DNA from: Actinomycetes bacterium
GTDB taxonomy: Bacteria > Auribacterota > JAJCYG01
DNA length: 64,000 bases
Direction: 5' to 3'
Assembly: GCA_029263055.1 (NCBI GenBank)
Contig: JAJCYG010000069.1
Coordinates: 20,907-84,906 of the forward strand
How positions within the stretch are numbered: position 1 is the first letter of the stretch; every line of letters starts with the position of its first letter. The notes below the pieces were generated by a model that was not told the origin of the DNA, searched no databases, and worked only from the letters and a program-made list of their open reading frames with translations. Position numbers and translations under genes: made by a program. Positions 47,927-58,305 of this stretch are shown here, piece after piece.

Positions 47927-48940
47927 TTACGACTCCTCACCCACTTCAACCAAAACCTTAGAAGCTTCTTCATCAATATTCATTCCTAATGAAAGCCCCA
48001 TTGTCACTAAAATAGCTTTAATTTCGTTTAAGGACTTTTTACCAAAGTTACGATATTTGAGCATTTCAGGTTCTGATTTGGTCACCAACTCACGAATCGT
48101 TTTAATGTTGGCATTGTGAATACAATTAGCTGAACGAACAGAAAGTTCAATTTCACTAATTGGCATGTTTAATAGTTTTTGTAATTGATCAACTTCTTCT
48201 CTTTCACGATTTTCTTCAAGTTCAAACTCAAGATAGTTTTCGTCGTAGTTCACGAAAACATTTAAGTGTTCACGTAAAATCGCGGAAGATTGCTTCAATG
48301 CTTCTTCTGCAAGAATACGACCATCTGTCCAAACTTCGATGATCAATTTGTCATAGTCAGTCACTTGGCCAATACGTGCATTTTCAACATAGTATTTAAC
48401 TTTTGTGACAGGTGAAAAAAGAGAATCAATCGCAACCGTGCCAACTGCTTGGCTCGAATGTTTGTTTAATTCGCTTGAGCGGTAACCACGACCCACTCCA
48501 ATTTCTAACTCAATGTTAATATCAGCATCTTTTTCAAGAGTAAAGAGTTCTAAATCAGGATTAGAAACTTCTAAAGTATTATCTACAGAAATATCTCCTG
48601 CTTTAATAACACCCTTTTTCTTAACTTTGAGTTCAATCTTGCGTGTTCCACGATCATGAGAAACAAACAATACTTTCTTAAGGTTCAAAATGATTTGAGC
48701 CACATCTTCAACCACACCAGGAATGGTGGAGTATTCATGCGTCACACCTTCAATTTTGATCGCTGTAATAGCTGCCCCTTCAATAGAGGACAAAAGAATT
48801 CTTCTTAAAGAGTTTCCAATGGTGTAACCATAGCCACGTTCAAACGGCTCAGCTTCAAACTTTGCATAGGTTTTTTCTTTATTTTCATCTGTTTTTGCCA
48901 AACGATTTGGCATTTCAAAACTTCCGACAGTTACCGCCAT
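47927..48940 (-). CDS. rpoA: DNA-directed RNA polymerase subunit alpha
   Basis: The start at 48940 (MAVTVGSFEMPNRLAK) is preceded by GGAGG and is preferred over an in-frame codon eight residues upstream. The 337-residue protein has the N-terminal assembly domain (EPFERGYGYTIGNSLRRILL) and the C-terminal helix-hairpin domain (ISEIELSVRSANCIHNANIK), joined by an acidic linker. It follows rpsD and precedes rplQ as in most bacteria. Confidence 0.97.
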   Translation of the reverse strand: MAVTVGSFEMPNRLAKTDENKEKTYAKFEAEPFERGYGYTIGNSLRRILLSSIEGAAITAIKIEGVTHEYSTIPGVVEDVAQIILNLKKVLFVSHDRGTRKIELKVKKKGVIKAGDISVDNTLEVSNPDLELFTLEKDADINIELEIGVGRGYRSSELNKHSSQAVGTVAIDSLFSPVTKVKYYVENARIGQVTDYDKLIIEVWTDGRILAEEALKQSSAILREHLNVFVNYDENYLEFELEENREREEVDQLQKLLNMPISEIELSVRSANCIHNANIKTIRELVTKSEPEMLKYRNFGKKSLNEIKAILVTMGLSLGMNIDEEASKVLVEVGEES

Positions 48941-49016
48941 TTTAAACCTCCACCTTTGACTCACGTTTAGTAAAAGGAGAAACCCTCCTCACCAAACCTC
49001 TAGTCGCTTTAAAAGA

Positions 49017-49637
49017 TTATTTTGAGTACAACTCAACAATCACATTTTCGTTTACAGGAACTTCAATTTCATTTCTTTCAGGAACTTTAATCACTTCAGC
49101 TTTAAGATTCTTTTTATCAAGCGAAAGCCAAGTAGGAACTTGACGACTTTCAGTTGTTTTCAAAGTCTCTTGAACCAATTTCTGACTTTTATCTCTTGAT
49201 TTAACGCCTAAAAGTGAACCTGCTTTAACTTCATAAGAAGGGATATCAACTTGACGTCCATTCACAGTCACATGACCATGACAAACAAGCTGACGCGCCA
49301 TATCACGAGAGTTAGCAAAACCTAATAAGAAAACAACATTGTCGAGACGAGTCTCTAAATATTGAAGCAACAGTTCTCCAGTAACCCCTTTTTTCTGAGC
49401 GGCACGGATATAGTAATTGCGAAACTGCTTTTCCATTAAGCCATACATACGACGTAGCTTTTGTTTTTCGCGCAACTGCTCACCATACTCAGAAAGCTTC
49501 TTAGGCTGATGCATTCCTGGTGGATAGTTACGCACTTCAATCGCACATTTAGATGAGAAACAACGCTCTCCTTTAAGAAAAAGCTTTATTCCTTCACGAC
49601 GACATAAACGACATTTTGGACCAATATAACGCCCCAT
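49017..49637 (-). CDS. rpsD: 30S ribosomal protein S4
   Basis: The 206-residue protein has the S4 start MGRYIGPKCRLCRREGIKL and an S4 RNA-binding domain (about 95-160, RLDNVVFLLGFANSRDMARQ). The N terminus keeps four cysteines (CRLC and, after a spacer, CFSSKC), so it is the zinc-binding form. It lies between rpsK and rpoA. Confidence 0.97.
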   Translation of the reverse strand: MGRYIGPKCRLCRREGIKLFLKGERCFSSKCAIEVRNYPPGMHQPKKLSEYGEQLREKQKLRRMYGLMEKQFRNYYIRAAQKKGVTGELLLQYLETRLDNVVFLLGFANSRDMARQLVCHGHVTVNGRQVDIPSYEVKAGSLLGVKSRDKSQKLVQETLKTTESRQVPTWLSLDKKNLKAEVIKVPERNEIEVPVNENVIVELYSK

Positions 49638-49664
49638 TTTAACTCCTTTATCTTATAACTAAAT

Positions 49665-50108
49665 TTAGACTCTTCGGCGCTTAGGTGGACGACAACCATT
49701 ATGTGCTACAGGAGTCACGTCTCTAATGGCTGTAATTTGCAACCCAATCGCTTGCAAGGCTCGGATAGCAGATTCACGTCCTGCACCTGGCCCTTTAACC
49801 AAAACTTCAACTTCTTGTAATCCTAAAGTCATTGCTGCTCGACCAGCATCTTCTGCCACCACTTGAGCGGCATAGGCAGTACTCTTACGAGCACCTGTAA
49901 AACCAGCTTTACCTGCACTTGCCCAAGAAATCACATTTCCACGTGTATCAGCAATCGATACAATCGTGTTATTAAATGTGGCAAAAATATTGGCAATTCC
50001 AACAGGAACATTTTTAGCCACTTTCTTTTTAGCTTTAAACGCTTTTTTCTTAGTTGCTTCTGTTTGCTGCTTTGTTTGACCGCTTGCTTTATCTTTTTTC
50101 TTTGCCAT
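49665..50108 (-). CDS. rpsK: 30S ribosomal protein S11
   Basis: The C-terminal 115 residues match S11 ([20 protein letters not shown], ending [17 protein letters not shown]). The first 30 residues are a Lys/Ala/Thr-rich extension before the usual core. It follows rpsM in the alpha operon. Confidence 0.97.
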   Translation of the reverse strand: MAKKKDKASGQTKQQTEATKKKAFKAKKKVAKNVPVGIANIFATFNNTIVSIADTRGNVISWASAGKAGFTGARKSTAYAAQVVAEDAGRAAMTLGLQEVEVLVKGPGAGRESAIRALQAIGLQITAIRDVTPVAHNGCRPPKRRRV

Positions 50109-50123
50109 AAGACACCTCTAAAA

Positions 50124-50504
50124 CTACTTAGCTACTTTCTTTTTGTTTGCCACCGCTTGCTTTGTAGGCCCTTTACGGGTACGCGCGTTGGTACTAGTTC
50201 TTTGCCCACGAACAGGCAACCCTTTACGATGACGAATCCCACGGTAACAACCAATCGCCATTAAACGTTTGATGTTAGAAAGGATTTCACGACGAAGATC
50301 CCCTTCTACTTGATATTCTTTTTGAATCACTGCAGTGATTTTTCCAGCATCTTCTTCGGAAACATCTTTACTGCGAATATCAGAACTTACACCTGATTTT
50401 TTCAAAATTTCTTTAGATCGTGTTAACCCAATTCCATATAGATAGGTTAGCGCAATCTCAATTCGTTTCTCACGAGGTAGGTCAACTCCTAAAATCCGTG
50501 CCAT
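50124..50504 (-). CDS. rpsM: 30S ribosomal protein S13
   Basis: The 126-residue protein starts [20 protein letters not shown] and contains the tRNA-contacting tail motif [19 protein letters not shown]. Length and position after rpmJ are standard. Confidence 0.97.
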   Translation of the reverse strand: MARILGVDLPREKRIEIALTYLYGIGLTRSKEILKKSGVSSDIRSKDVSEEDAGKITAVIQKEYQVEGDLRREILSNIKRLMAIGCYRGIRHRKGLPVRGQRTSTNARTRKGPTKQAVANKKKVAK

Positions 50505-50510
50505 AATTTC

Positions 50511-50624
50511 TTATCCTTGTCTTTGCTTGTGACGTGGATTAGTACAAATCACACGAACCACACCAGAACGTTTAATCACTTTACAGTTTTCACATAATCT
50601 TTTAACAGAAGCTCTTACTTTCAT
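50511..50624 (-). CDS. rpmJ: 50S ribosomal protein L36
   Basis: A 37-codon gene between infA and rpsM. The product begins [19 protein letters not shown] and keeps the CxxC...C zinc arrangement (residues 11, 14 and 27) and a late His at 32. The usual position confirms it. Confidence 0.95.
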   Translation of the reverse strand: MKVRASVKRLCENCKVIKRSGVVRVICTNPRHKQRQG

Positions 50625-50653
50625 CTTTATAACTCCTAACAGTCCTAAACAGC

Positions 50654-50872
50654 TTATTTTGCTCTATAAATGATCCGTCCCTTACTCAAATCATACGGGG
50701 ACATCTCAACCATCACTTTATCTCCTGGTAAAATCCGAATAAAGTGCATTCGCATCTTTCCTGAGATGTGTGCCAATATCTTGTGGCCGTTTGAGAGCTC
50801 AACACGAAACATAGTGTTAGGCAGCAATTCTGCAACCACTCCCTCGACTTTAATTGGCTCTTGTTTTTCCAT
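50654..50872 (-). CDS. infA: Translation initiation factor IF-1
   Basis: The 72-residue OB-fold protein ([20 protein letters not shown], then [20 protein letters not shown]) has the usual IF-1 length. It lies between map and rpmJ. The 123-bp gap before it (50873-50995) holds no clear promoter or terminator. Confidence 0.97.
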   Translation of the reverse strand: MEKQEPIKVEGVVAELLPNTMFRVELSNGHKILAHISGKMRMHFIRILPGDKVMVEMSPYDLSKGRIIYRAK

Positions 50873-50995
50873 AAATTATCGCTTTTATACCTTCTTAGTC
50901 ATTGTCTTTCAAAGCCTTAGAGTAATTCAAACACTTTAGTGACTAAAAAAAGCGCTGTATTATGACAAATATCTTCTCTTAAAGCAAATATTTTT

Positions 50996-51748
50996 TTATT
51001 CAGGGCGGATCGTTAAAATTTCCGGCCCATTTTCAGTGATCGCCACAGTATGCTCAAAGTGAGCAGAGGGCAATCCATCTTCTGTGACCACTGTCCAACC
51101 ATCTTCTAATACTTTCACCTGGTGAGTGCCCATATTCACCATCGGTTCAATGGCCAAAACCATTCCCACTTCAAGCCGAGGCCCTTTATTTGGGGAACCA
51201 TAATTAGGCAACTGAGGATCTTCATGCATTTGCCGGCCAATTCCGTGCCCAACAAAATCACGCACCACAGAAAACCCATTCTCTTCAATCACTTTTTGAA
51301 CCGCATGTGAAATATCAAACAACCGATTTCCAACACGCATCTGTTCAATCCCTGCAAAAAGAGAATCTTCCGTCACTTGCATCAACTTCTCTTTTTTAGG
51401 ATCTGATTTTCCCACAACAACAGAAAAAGCAGAGTCGCCACAATAGCCGTCAATAAAAAGACCAAAGTCAATACTGACTAAGTCTCCGTCTTGAATCATA
51501 CGATCTCCTGGTATCCCGTGAACAACTTCTTCATTCACAGACACACAAACATATGAAGGAAACCCATGGTAATTTAAAAAAGCAGATTTTGCTTTTTTCT
51601 TTTCAATTAGATCAGCTGATAAAGAATCGAGTTCGCTGGTTTTAATTCCAGGAGCAACGGTCTTCTTTAATTCCGCTAAAATTTCGCCAACAGCTTTGCC
51701 GCTGACACGCATCTTTTCAATTTCTTGTGGAGACTTTAAAATAATCAT
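50996..51748 (-). CDS. map: Methionine aminopeptidase, type I
   Basis: The 250-residue pita-bread-fold enzyme removes N-terminal methionine from new proteins. Visible metal ligands are the Asp pair in VSIDFGLFIDGYCGDSAF, the His in FVGHGIGRQMHEDP and the Glu in AIEPMVNMG, with a last Glu near HFEHTVAITENGPEIL. Location between adk and infA is common. Confidence 0.96.
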   Translation of the reverse strand: MIILKSPQEIEKMRVSGKAVGEILAELKKTVAPGIKTSELDSLSADLIEKKKAKSAFLNYHGFPSYVCVSVNEEVVHGIPGDRMIQDGDLVSIDFGLFIDGYCGDSAFSVVVGKSDPKKEKLMQVTEDSLFAGIEQMRVGNRLFDISHAVQKVIEENGFSVVRDFVGHGIGRQMHEDPQLPNYGSPNKGPRLEVGMVLAIEPMVNMGTHQVKVLEDGWTVVTEDGLPSAHFEHTVAITENGPEILTIRPE

Positions 51749-51755
51749 TTACTAA

Positions 51756-52412
51756 CTAGCATGAAGCGTTTGACTTTAGCTTTGTAAAAACCCCTTCTAA
51801 CTCTTCATGTCCCTCTTGTTTTTCAAAATCTCCGTTAACTTGGATCAAAATGTCTTTATTTTTATAATAATCAATTAATGTTTTTGTCTCTTGGTTATAA
51901 ACTGTCAATCGGTGTTCAATGGTGTCAACTTTATCATCAGCACGCTGATAAAGCTCACCGGCACACTCATCACACACACCCGCCACCTTAGGAGGCAAGT
52001 TTTTAATATGATACCCTTTACCACACCCACGGCACATCCAGCGCCCTGTTAAACGCATCAAAATCACATCTTTGCACGTTTCAAAATAGATCACAGCTGT
52101 TAACTCAGAATCAGATTTTTGGCCTAACATTTCAGCCTGTGGCAAACTACGAGGAAAACCGTCTAAGATATAACCTTTTTGACAATCATCTCTTTTTAAC
52201 CGATCCAACACCACATCTACAACCACCTCATCAGGGACTAACTCCCCGCGGTCCATAAACTCTTTTGCTTTTAGACCAATCGGTGTTTCATTCTTGACTG
52301 CTTCTCTAAAAATTTCTCCAGTTGAAATATGAGGAATCCCTAATTCTTTAGAAAAATCTGCTGCATGGGTTCCTTTTCCAGCCCCTGGAGGCCCTAAAAA
52401 AATAATATTCAT
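51756..52412 (-). CDS. adk: Adenylate kinase (zinc-lid form)
   Basis: The 218-residue enzyme interconverts ATP, ADP and AMP. The P-loop is FLGPPGAGKGTHA (about residues 5-17), followed by the AMP-binding STGEIFREAV and LDGFPRSLPQAE. The lid holds CRGC and CDEC, a four-Cys zinc site. Its start overlaps the secY stop by one base. Confidence 0.96.
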   Translation of the reverse strand: MNIIFLGPPGAGKGTHAADFSKELGIPHISTGEIFREAVKNETPIGLKAKEFMDRGELVPDEVVVDVVLDRLKRDDCQKGYILDGFPRSLPQAEMLGQKSDSELTAVIYFETCKDVILMRLTGRWMCRGCGKGYHIKNLPPKVAGVCDECAGELYQRADDKVDTIEHRLTVYNQETKTLIDYYKNKDILIQVNGDFEKQEGHEELEGVFTKLKSNASC

Positions 52413-53767
52413 TAATAGCCTGTGCGTCCTTTAATGCGACCTTTTTTCATGAACCCATCATAGTTGCGCATAACCAAATGAGATTCAATTTGCCGCACTG
52501 TATCAAGCAACACACCCACAATAATAAGCAAACCTGTACCACCAAAAAACTGTGCAATCAAATAAGGAATATCAAGTACTGCTCGGCTACTAATAATGTT
52601 TGGCAAAATAGCAATCGTTGCTAAAAAGATCGCACCTGCTAAAGTGATCCGAGTCATAATGTAATCAAAAAAGTCAGAGGTGGCGCGCCCTGGACGAACA
52701 CCTGGTACAAACGCTCCGTTTTTCTTCATATCTTCTGCCCATTGAACAGGGTTAAACTGCGTCGCTGTCCAAAAATAACAAAAGAAAATAATCAGCAAGA
52801 CAAAGAGCACACTGTACAACCATTGGCCCGGTGCCAGAGCTTGAGAAATAGAAGATAAAATTCCCCAGTCAATAAAACTACCCATTGTTGCAGGGAAAAG
52901 AAGAATAGAAGAAGCAAAGATAACAGGAATCACACCTGCGTAGTTAACACGTAAAGGAATATAAGTGCTTTGTCCGCCATAAACTTTACGTCCAACCACT
53001 CGCTTTGCATATTGCACAGGAATTCTGCGCTGTCCTTGCGTCACCATAATCACTCCGGCAATCACCGCAAACAACATCACCACCATGATCACTAATGTAA
53101 TTGGGTGGCGTCCCCCACCTTCAATTCCAGGAAACATGATTTGTTTTGTCAGCATCACAGCTGAAGGCAAACTTGAAATAATCCCAACCGAAATAATTAA
53201 AGAGATACCATTTCCAATCCCACGCTCAGTAATCTGCTCTCCAATCCACATTAAAAATGCCGTTCCCGAAGTAAGCGTAATCATGGTAAGAATTTTAAAC
53301 ATCAAACCTGGCTCAGGAACAATAATACGCCCATCAAAATGAGCTGGATTTTCTAGCCATGTAGCAATAAAGAAAGATTGGAACAGCGCGAGTAAAATCG
53401 TTCCATAACGTGTGAACTGAAGAAGTTTTTTTCTTCCGGTCTCTCCTTCTTTAGCCAAACGCTCTAAAGCAGGAAAAACAGCGGTTAAAAGCTGAATGAT
53501 AATCGAAGCACTAATATAAGGCATGATTCCAAGAGCAAAAATAGTACATTGCTGCATGGCGCCCCCAGATAACATATTCATAATCCCGAAAAGATTACCC
53601 CCTTGGGATTGGGCCATCTTGTCAAAAAATTCCGCTAACTGAAAACCATCAATACCAGGTGTTGGCGCATAAGCTCCTATGCGACAAACCGCAATCAAGC
53701 CTAAGGTGAAAAAAATACGTTTTTTTAACTCAGGTATTTTTAGAGTATTAGCGAATGCTGAGAGCAT
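52412..53767 (-). CDS. secY: Protein translocase subunit SecY
   Basis: The 451-residue, ten-helix membrane protein shows the SecY marks: RIFFTLGLIAVCRIGAYAP near the start, a plug region with NMLSGGAMQQCTIFALGIMP, the cytoplasmic loop KRVVGRKVYGGQSTYIPLRV and the end RNYDGFMKKGRIKGRTGY. It forms the Sec channel needed for the many signal-peptide proteins here. It follows rplO by one base. Confidence 0.97.
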   Translation of the reverse strand: MLSAFANTLKIPELKKRIFFTLGLIAVCRIGAYAPTPGIDGFQLAEFFDKMAQSQGGNLFGIMNMLSGGAMQQCTIFALGIMPYISASIIIQLLTAVFPALERLAKEGETGRKKLLQFTRYGTILLALFQSFFIATWLENPAHFDGRIIVPEPGLMFKILTMITLTSGTAFLMWIGEQITERGIGNGISLIISVGIISSLPSAVMLTKQIMFPGIEGGGRHPITLVIMVVMLFAVIAGVIMVTQGQRRIPVQYAKRVVGRKVYGGQSTYIPLRVNYAGVIPVIFASSILLFPATMGSFIDWGILSSISQALAPGQWLYSVLFVLLIIFFCYFWTATQFNPVQWAEDMKKNGAFVPGVRPGRATSDFFDYIMTRITLAGAIFLATIAILPNIISSRAVLDIPYLIAQFFGGTGLLIIVGVLLDTVRQIESHLVMRNYDGFMKKGRIKGRTGY

Positions 53768-53768
53768 G

Positions 53769-54206
53769 TTAGATTAGAACCCACTTTCCCTTTGCGTCTT
53801 CAATCTTTTTCTTTGCACTTTCAGTGAAAGAATGGGCTTTAACGGTTAAAGCTTTTTTTAAGTCACCCTGACCTAAGATTTTCAAATTGATGTTTTTACC
53901 TTTGATCAAACCTTTTTCTTTTAAAATCTCTGGAGTCACTTCGCCATCTAACTTTTCCAAGTCAGCAATGTTAAGGACCAAATAGGGCGTTTGGAATCGC
54001 TTGTTGTTAAACCCTCGTTTTGGCAAACGACGTAAAAGAGGCATTTGGCCCCCTTCAAACCCAGGACGAACACCCCCACCAGAACGAGAGTTTTGCCCGT
54101 TATGGCCTCGTCCAGCAGTTTTTCCATGGCCTGTACCACGACCTTTTCCAATACGTTTCTTTTCTTTTCTTGATTCAGGATGTGGTTCTAATTGTGACAA
54201 ATTCAT
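53769..54206 (-). CDS. rplO: 50S ribosomal protein L15
   Basis: The 145-residue protein has the Gly/Arg-rich start of L15 ([20 protein letters not shown]) and the C-terminal globular domain. It starts 15 bases after rpsE, with no rpmD gene between them. Confidence 0.96.
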   Translation of the reverse strand: MNLSQLEPHPESRKEKKRIGKGRGTGHGKTAGRGHNGQNSRSGGGVRPGFEGGQMPLLRRLPKRGFNNKRFQTPYLVLNIADLEKLDGEVTPEILKEKGLIKGKNINLKILGQGDLKKALTVKAHSFTESAKKKIEDAKGKWVLI

Positions 54207-54221
54207 TTGATACCTACTTCG

Positions 54222-54935
54222 TTAATCTTGTTTTTTAGGTCTATGTATTGTAACACCGCGTAACTCTTCAACAGTCTCAATACTACGTAGACTTGTTAAT
54301 GCATCAACCGTTGCTTTCACAACATTAATCGCATTCTTAGATCCCATTGATTTTGTTAAAACATCTTTAATTCCAGCTCGTTCCACAATGGCTCGCACAC
54401 CCCCACCCGCAATAATTCCTGTACCAGGAGAAGCAGGCTTTAGTAATACTTTTCCACCTTTGTGAATACCTATCACTTCGTGAGGAATGGTTCCCCCTTC
54501 AAAGCGAATGTTTAAAATACTTTTACGGGCTTTTTCAACACCCTTACGAATGGCATCTGCGACTTCATTGGCTTTACCAAATCCATAACCCACTTTTCCT
54601 TTGCCATCGCCAACCACAACAAGCGCACTAAAACTAAAACGGCGACCACCTTTTACCACTTTGGCACAGCGGTTAATGTGAACAACACGTTCTACCAAAC
54701 CATCTTCAGGTTCTGGACGACGTTGATTACGCCCTGGTCCTTTACGACCCCGTCCTTGGCCACCTCTTTTATTACGTTGGCCAGGAGCACCACCCCCACC
54801 TGTTTTGGCCTTAACATCAACCACTTTATTCTCAGCTGGTTTTGTTGCTGCAGCTGCAGGAGCTTTTTTTTCAACAGCAGGAGCTGCTGTTGCTTCTGGT
54901 TTTGCTTCTTGTTGTTTTGATTCTTCTTCAGACAT
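54222..54935 (-). CDS. rpsE: 30S ribosomal protein S5 with long N-terminal extension
   Basis: Residues about 78-237 match S5 ([55 protein letters not shown]). The first 75 residues are an added low-complexity segment: Glu/Ala/Pro/Lys-rich and then Gly/Arg-rich ([18 protein letters not shown]). Bacterial S5 is usually about 165 residues. The extension is in frame behind a sensible ATG and no later start with a good ribosome site is evident. Confidence 0.94.
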   Translation of the reverse strand: MSEEESKQQEAKPEATAAPAVEKKAPAAAATKPAENKVVDVKAKTGGGGAPGQRNKRGGQGRGRKGPGRNQRRPEPEDGLVERVVHINRCAKVVKGGRRFSFSALVVVGDGKGKVGYGFGKANEVADAIRKGVEKARKSILNIRFEGGTIPHEVIGIHKGGKVLLKPASPGTGIIAGGGVRAIVERAGIKDVLTKSMGSKNAINVVKATVDALTSLRSIETVEELRGVTIHRPKKQD

Positions 54936-54969
54936 AAAGTTTTCCCTTTAACGACTTATAAATGAGTAC

Positions 54970-55332
54970 TTAAAATTCCAAACCACCTTCACGAGCAGCG
55001 TCAGCCAAGGCTTTAATCCGTCCGTGGTAGCGATAACCTGAGCGATCAAAAATCACTTTAGTGATATTTTTCTCTTTTGCTTTTTGACTCAAAAGCAAAC
55101 CTACTTTTTTAGCAGTTTCAATATTATTAACTTTTGAGACTCCAAACTCTTTTGACTTTGTTGAAAGAGAAACCAAAGTCTTTCCTTCGATGTCATCAAT
55201 AATTTGAACATGAATATGTTTTAAACTACGATAAACAGAAATACGAGGACGCTCAACCGTTCCTTCGATCTTTTTGCGAATTCGTTTGTGTCTTTTCTTT
55301 AATCCAATATGTCTTTTCTTTACTTTATCCAT
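54970..55332 (-). CDS. rplR: 50S ribosomal protein L18
   Basis: The 120-residue 5S-rRNA-binding protein ends in the family motif [20 protein letters not shown]. It lies between rplF and rpsE. Confidence 0.97.
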   Translation of the reverse strand: MDKVKKRHIGLKKRHKRIRKKIEGTVERPRISVYRSLKHIHVQIIDDIEGKTLVSLSTKSKEFGVSKVNNIETAKKVGLLLSQKAKEKNITKVIFDRSGYRYHGRIKALADAAREGGLEF

Positions 55333-55342
55333 TTTTCACACC

Positions 55343-55882
55343 TTACTTAGTGACGCTTTTACCCGCTTTACGGCGGATGTGTTCTCCAACAAATTTAATT
55401 CCTTTACCTTTATAAGGCTCAGGAGGATAGTATGCACGAATATCTGCAGCTGCAGAGCCTACTTTTTCTTTATCTGCACCGCTGATGTTGAGTTTAGTAT
55501 TTTTTTCAACAACAATCGTAATACCCTCTGGAATTTCAAAATTAATCGGATGGGAATAACCAATCACTAAGTTGAGCTTTTTGCCCTCTACTTTAGCGCG
55601 ATAACCTGTCCCAACGATTTCCATTTGTTTTTCAAAACCTTTAGAGACCCCAATAACCATGTTATTGATTAAGCTACGGTAAAGACCATGGAAGGCTTTA
55701 TCTTTTGCTTCGTCTCCTGATCGAGAAACAACAACACTTTTCTCTTCAACTTTGACTGAAACAAGTTCAGGAAATTCACGATCTAATTTACCTTTAGGTC
55801 CCTCTACTTTGATCACATTGCCGCTCACAGCAACTTTCACATCAGTAGGGATTTCAATAGGCATTTTTCCAATTCTAGACAT
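55343..55882 (-). CDS. rplF: 50S ribosomal protein L6
   Basis: The 179-residue protein starts [20 protein letters not shown] and ends with [19 protein letters not shown], the standard two-domain L6. It follows rpsH. Confidence 0.97.
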   Translation of the reverse strand: MSRIGKMPIEIPTDVKVAVSGNVIKVEGPKGKLDREFPELVSVKVEEKSVVVSRSGDEAKDKAFHGLYRSLINNMVIGVSKGFEKQMEIVGTGYRAKVEGKKLNLVIGYSHPINFEIPEGITIVVEKNTKLNISGADKEKVGSAAADIRAYYPPEPYKGKGIKFVGEHIRRKAGKSVTK

Positions 55883-55901
55883 TTTTTACCTCAATAATTA
55901 A

Positions 55902-56297
55902 CTACCAAATATAACAAAGGACTTCGCCGCCCACTCGTTTTTTGCGGCATTGACCATCTGTAAACAAACCACCTGAAGTTGAAATAATTGCCACACCCAA
56001 ACCATTGAGCACACGTGGTAAATTTTCTACATCTGCGTAAACACGCAAACCAGGACGGCTCACACGACGAATTCCAGCAATCACACCTTTTCTTGCAGAA
56101 TCATATTTTAATTCCACATTAACAGTGCTCTTTTTACCCATCTTTACTTCTTGAACACCAGTAATATAACCTTCATCTTTCAAAATTTTAGCAATTTTGA
56201 GTTTCATTTTAGAACCAGGAATCTCAACCGTTGTTTTACGGGCTTGAGTTCCATTTCTGATTCGAGTCAACATGTCTGAAATAGGGTCTGTCATCAT
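55902..56297 (-). CDS. rpsH: 30S ribosomal protein S8
   Basis: The 131-residue protein shows [19 protein letters not shown] near the start and [29 protein letters not shown] at the end. The first of two adjacent ATGs is taken because GAAGGAG lies about 13 bases before it. Confidence 0.97.
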   Translation of the reverse strand: MMTDPISDMLTRIRNGTQARKTTVEIPGSKMKLKIAKILKDEGYITGVQEVKMGKKSTVNVELKYDSARKGVIAGIRRVSRPGLRVYADVENLPRVLNGLGVAIISTSGGLFTDGQCRKKRVGGEVLCYIW

Positions 56298-56319
56298 GAT
56301 TAAACACTTACTCCTTCAA

Positions 56320-56505
56320 TTACCAACTTGATTTGACCACACCAGGAATTTCTCCTCTGGAGGCCAATTGACGAAAACAAATACGACACAACATAAATTT
56401 TTTATAATACCCTTTACGACGACCGCAGCGTTGACACCGGTTATAACTTCTTACGGCAAACTTTGGTGTACGGCGTTGTTTTTCAATCAAACATCTCTTG
56501 GCCAT
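56320..56505 (-). CDS. rpsZ: 30S ribosomal protein S14, zinc-binding type Z
   Basis: The 61-residue protein is the short, C+ form of S14 with two Cys pairs ([20 protein letters not shown]). It lies between rplE and rpsH. Confidence 0.96.
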   Translation of the reverse strand: MAKRCLIEKQRRTPKFAVRSYNRCQRCGRRKGYYKKFMLCRICFRQLASRGEIPGVVKSSW

Positions 56506-56531
56506 TTTTTCCTCTTTTACTTAATACTTTG

Positions 56532-57086
56532 TTAGTTCGCGAACGGGACGCCCATTAACTTGAGCATCTCTTTTGCTTCTTCATTGTTTTTAGCAGTCGT
56601 GTTAATGGTTATATCCATTCCTCGCACTTGCTTTACTTTATCAATCTCGAGTTCTGGAAACACGATTTGCTCAGTTAACCCAAAGGTGTAGTTTCCTTGT
56701 CCATCAAACGACTTCCCTGGCAAACCACGAAAGTCACGCACGCGAGGAACAGCAATTCCGATCAAACGTTCGAAAAATTCATACATCATGCGTCCACGAA
56801 GAGTCACTTTACATCCTAATGGTTGTCCTTGTCTGAGTTTGAAACCAGCAATTGATTTCTTTGCTCGGGTAATCACCGGACGTTGCCCTGTAATAATTCC
56901 CAACTCATCAGCAGCTGCTTCAACAGTTGCTTTATCAACAGCACCTTGTTTGACTCCCATGTTCACAACAATCTTGTCAATCTTAGGAATCTGAAAAACA
57001 TTTTTGTAATTAAATTTTTTCTTTAATTCAGGAGCCACTTCATTTTTATAAAGCTCTTGGAATCTTAAAGGTGTTTTTGTGCTCAT
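56532..57086 (-). CDS. rplE: 50S ribosomal protein L5
   Basis: The 184-residue 5S-rRNA-binding protein contains KIVVNMGVKQGAVDK, RAKKSIAGFKLRQGQPLGCK and FPELEIDKVKQVRGMDITI. Its start overlaps the rplX stop by four bases (ATGA). Confidence 0.97.
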   Translation of the reverse strand: MSTKTPLRFQELYKNEVAPELKKKFNYKNVFQIPKIDKIVVNMGVKQGAVDKATVEAAADELGIITGQRPVITRAKKSIAGFKLRQGQPLGCKVTLRGRMMYEFFERLIGIAVPRVRDFRGLPGKSFDGQGNYTFGLTEQIVFPELEIDKVKQVRGMDITINTTAKNNEEAKEMLKLMGVPFAN

Positions 57087-57409
57087 GGTTTCACCTCCAA
57101 AATTTCACCGGATTTTTGAGCCACACGTAATTTACCGCGATCTTTAATATCTTTACGACCCACACGTGTTGGTTTATCTGTTTTAGGATCAACCACACCC
57201 ACATTTGAAATGTGAAATGGACGCTCAATATCAATCAATCCTCCTTGAGGATTTTCTTGGCTTTTGCGGAGTGCTTTCTTACGAAAGTTCACACCTTCGA
57301 CCAAGATTTGTTGAGCTTTAACAAAGACGCGAAGAACTTTTCCACGCTTTCCTTTGTCACGACCACTCAAAACTTGAACTGTATCGTTTTTACAAACTTT
57401 AACTTTCAT
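57083..57409 (-). CDS. rplX: 50S ribosomal protein L24
   Basis: The 108-residue protein has the KOW motif (VQVLSGRDKGKRGKVLRVF) and the following VEGVNFRKKALRKSQENPQG. It sits two bases after rplN. Confidence 0.97.
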   Translation of the reverse strand: MKVKVCKNDTVQVLSGRDKGKRGKVLRVFVKAQQILVEGVNFRKKALRKSQENPQGGLIDIERPFHISNVGVVDPKTDKPTRVGRKDIKDRGKLRVAQKSGEILEVKP

Positions 57410-57411
57410 GG

Positions 57412-57780
57412 CTACAACACCTCTGGGGCTAATGAAATAATTTTCATAAAATTCTTGTCCCGCAATTCCCGAGCAACAGGGCCAAAAATACGAGTCCCGC
57501 GCGGGTTATTTTGACCATCAATAATGACAATCGCATTTTTATCAAAACGTAGGTACGAACCATCAGCTCGACGAATAGGATATTTGGTTCGGACAATCAC
57601 TCCTTTAACCACTTCCCCTTTTTTCACCACACCATCTGAGTTAGCCACACGAACGTTTGCCACAATCACATCGCCAACACTAGCAGACATCTTTTGAGAT
57701 GCTCCAAGCACTTGGATCATATGAACCAATTTGGCTCCTGTATTGTCGGCAACTTCTAATCTAGATCTTAATTGAATCAT
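57412..57780 (-). CDS. rplN: 50S ribosomal protein L14
   Basis: The 122-residue protein starts [20 protein letters not shown] and ends [14 protein letters not shown], the strongly conserved L14 frame. It follows rpsQ. Confidence 0.97.
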   Translation of the reverse strand: MIQLRSRLEVADNTGAKLVHMIQVLGASQKMSASVGDVIVANVRVANSDGVVKKGEVVKGVIVRTKYPIRRADGSYLRFDKNAIVIIDGQNNPRGTRIFGPVARELRDKNFMKIISLAPEVL

Positions 57781-57798
57781 GATAACACCTTAATAAAA

Positions 57799-58074
57799 CT
57801 ATTGTTTTTTCCCTTGTTGAACGATCTCTACTAACTGCCAGCGCTTTAAATGACTTAAACGACGTGCTTCAATGATACGAACCACATCCCCTGCTTTGAC
57901 TTCATTTTTTTCATCATGCGCATAATACTTTTTACTTGTTTTCACCACTTTTTTGTAAAGCGGGTGACGAAAAGAACGTTCCACGCGCACCACAATGGTT
58001 TTATCCATTTTGTCGCTAACGACAGAACCAGTTAAAACTTTTTTATTACTCTTTTTTGCTTCAGCCGTTGTCAC
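57799..58074 (-). CDS. rpsQ: 30S ribosomal protein S17
   Basis: The 91-residue OB-fold protein ([38 protein letters not shown]) starts with GTG at 58074. The start overlaps the rpmC stop by four bases (GTGA), so translation is coupled. Confidence 0.95.
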   Translation of the reverse strand: MTTAEAKKSNKKVLTGSVVSDKMDKTIVVRVERSFRHPLYKKVVKTSKKYYAHDEKNEVKAGDVVRIIEARRLSHLKRWQLVEIVQQGKKQ

Positions 58075-58301
58075 TTACTGTTCTCCTTCGTACTTTTTCC
58101 TTTTTCAGGATTCGCCAAGGCATCTTCTCGTAATAATGTTTTAATACGAGAAATCCCTCTTCGCAAAACTTGAATCCGAGAAGGCTTTTCAAGTTGGTTC
58201 GAAGCAGCCTGCATCCGCAAGTTAAACAGCTCTTCTTTATACAAAAGCTCTGTCTGCTTTAATTCGTCTGTTGATTTTTCTCTTAATTCTTTAATTTTCA
58301 T
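58071..58301 (-). CDS. rpmC: 50S ribosomal protein L29
   Basis: The 76-residue helical-hairpin protein begins [20 protein letters not shown] with [18 protein letters not shown] short Lys-rich tail follows. It starts a few bases after rplP. Confidence 0.95.
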   Translation of the reverse strand: MKIKELREKSTDELKQTELLYKEELFNLRMQAASNQLEKPSRIQVLRRGISRIKTLLREDALANPEKGKSTKENSK

Positions 58302-58305
58302 CTAA

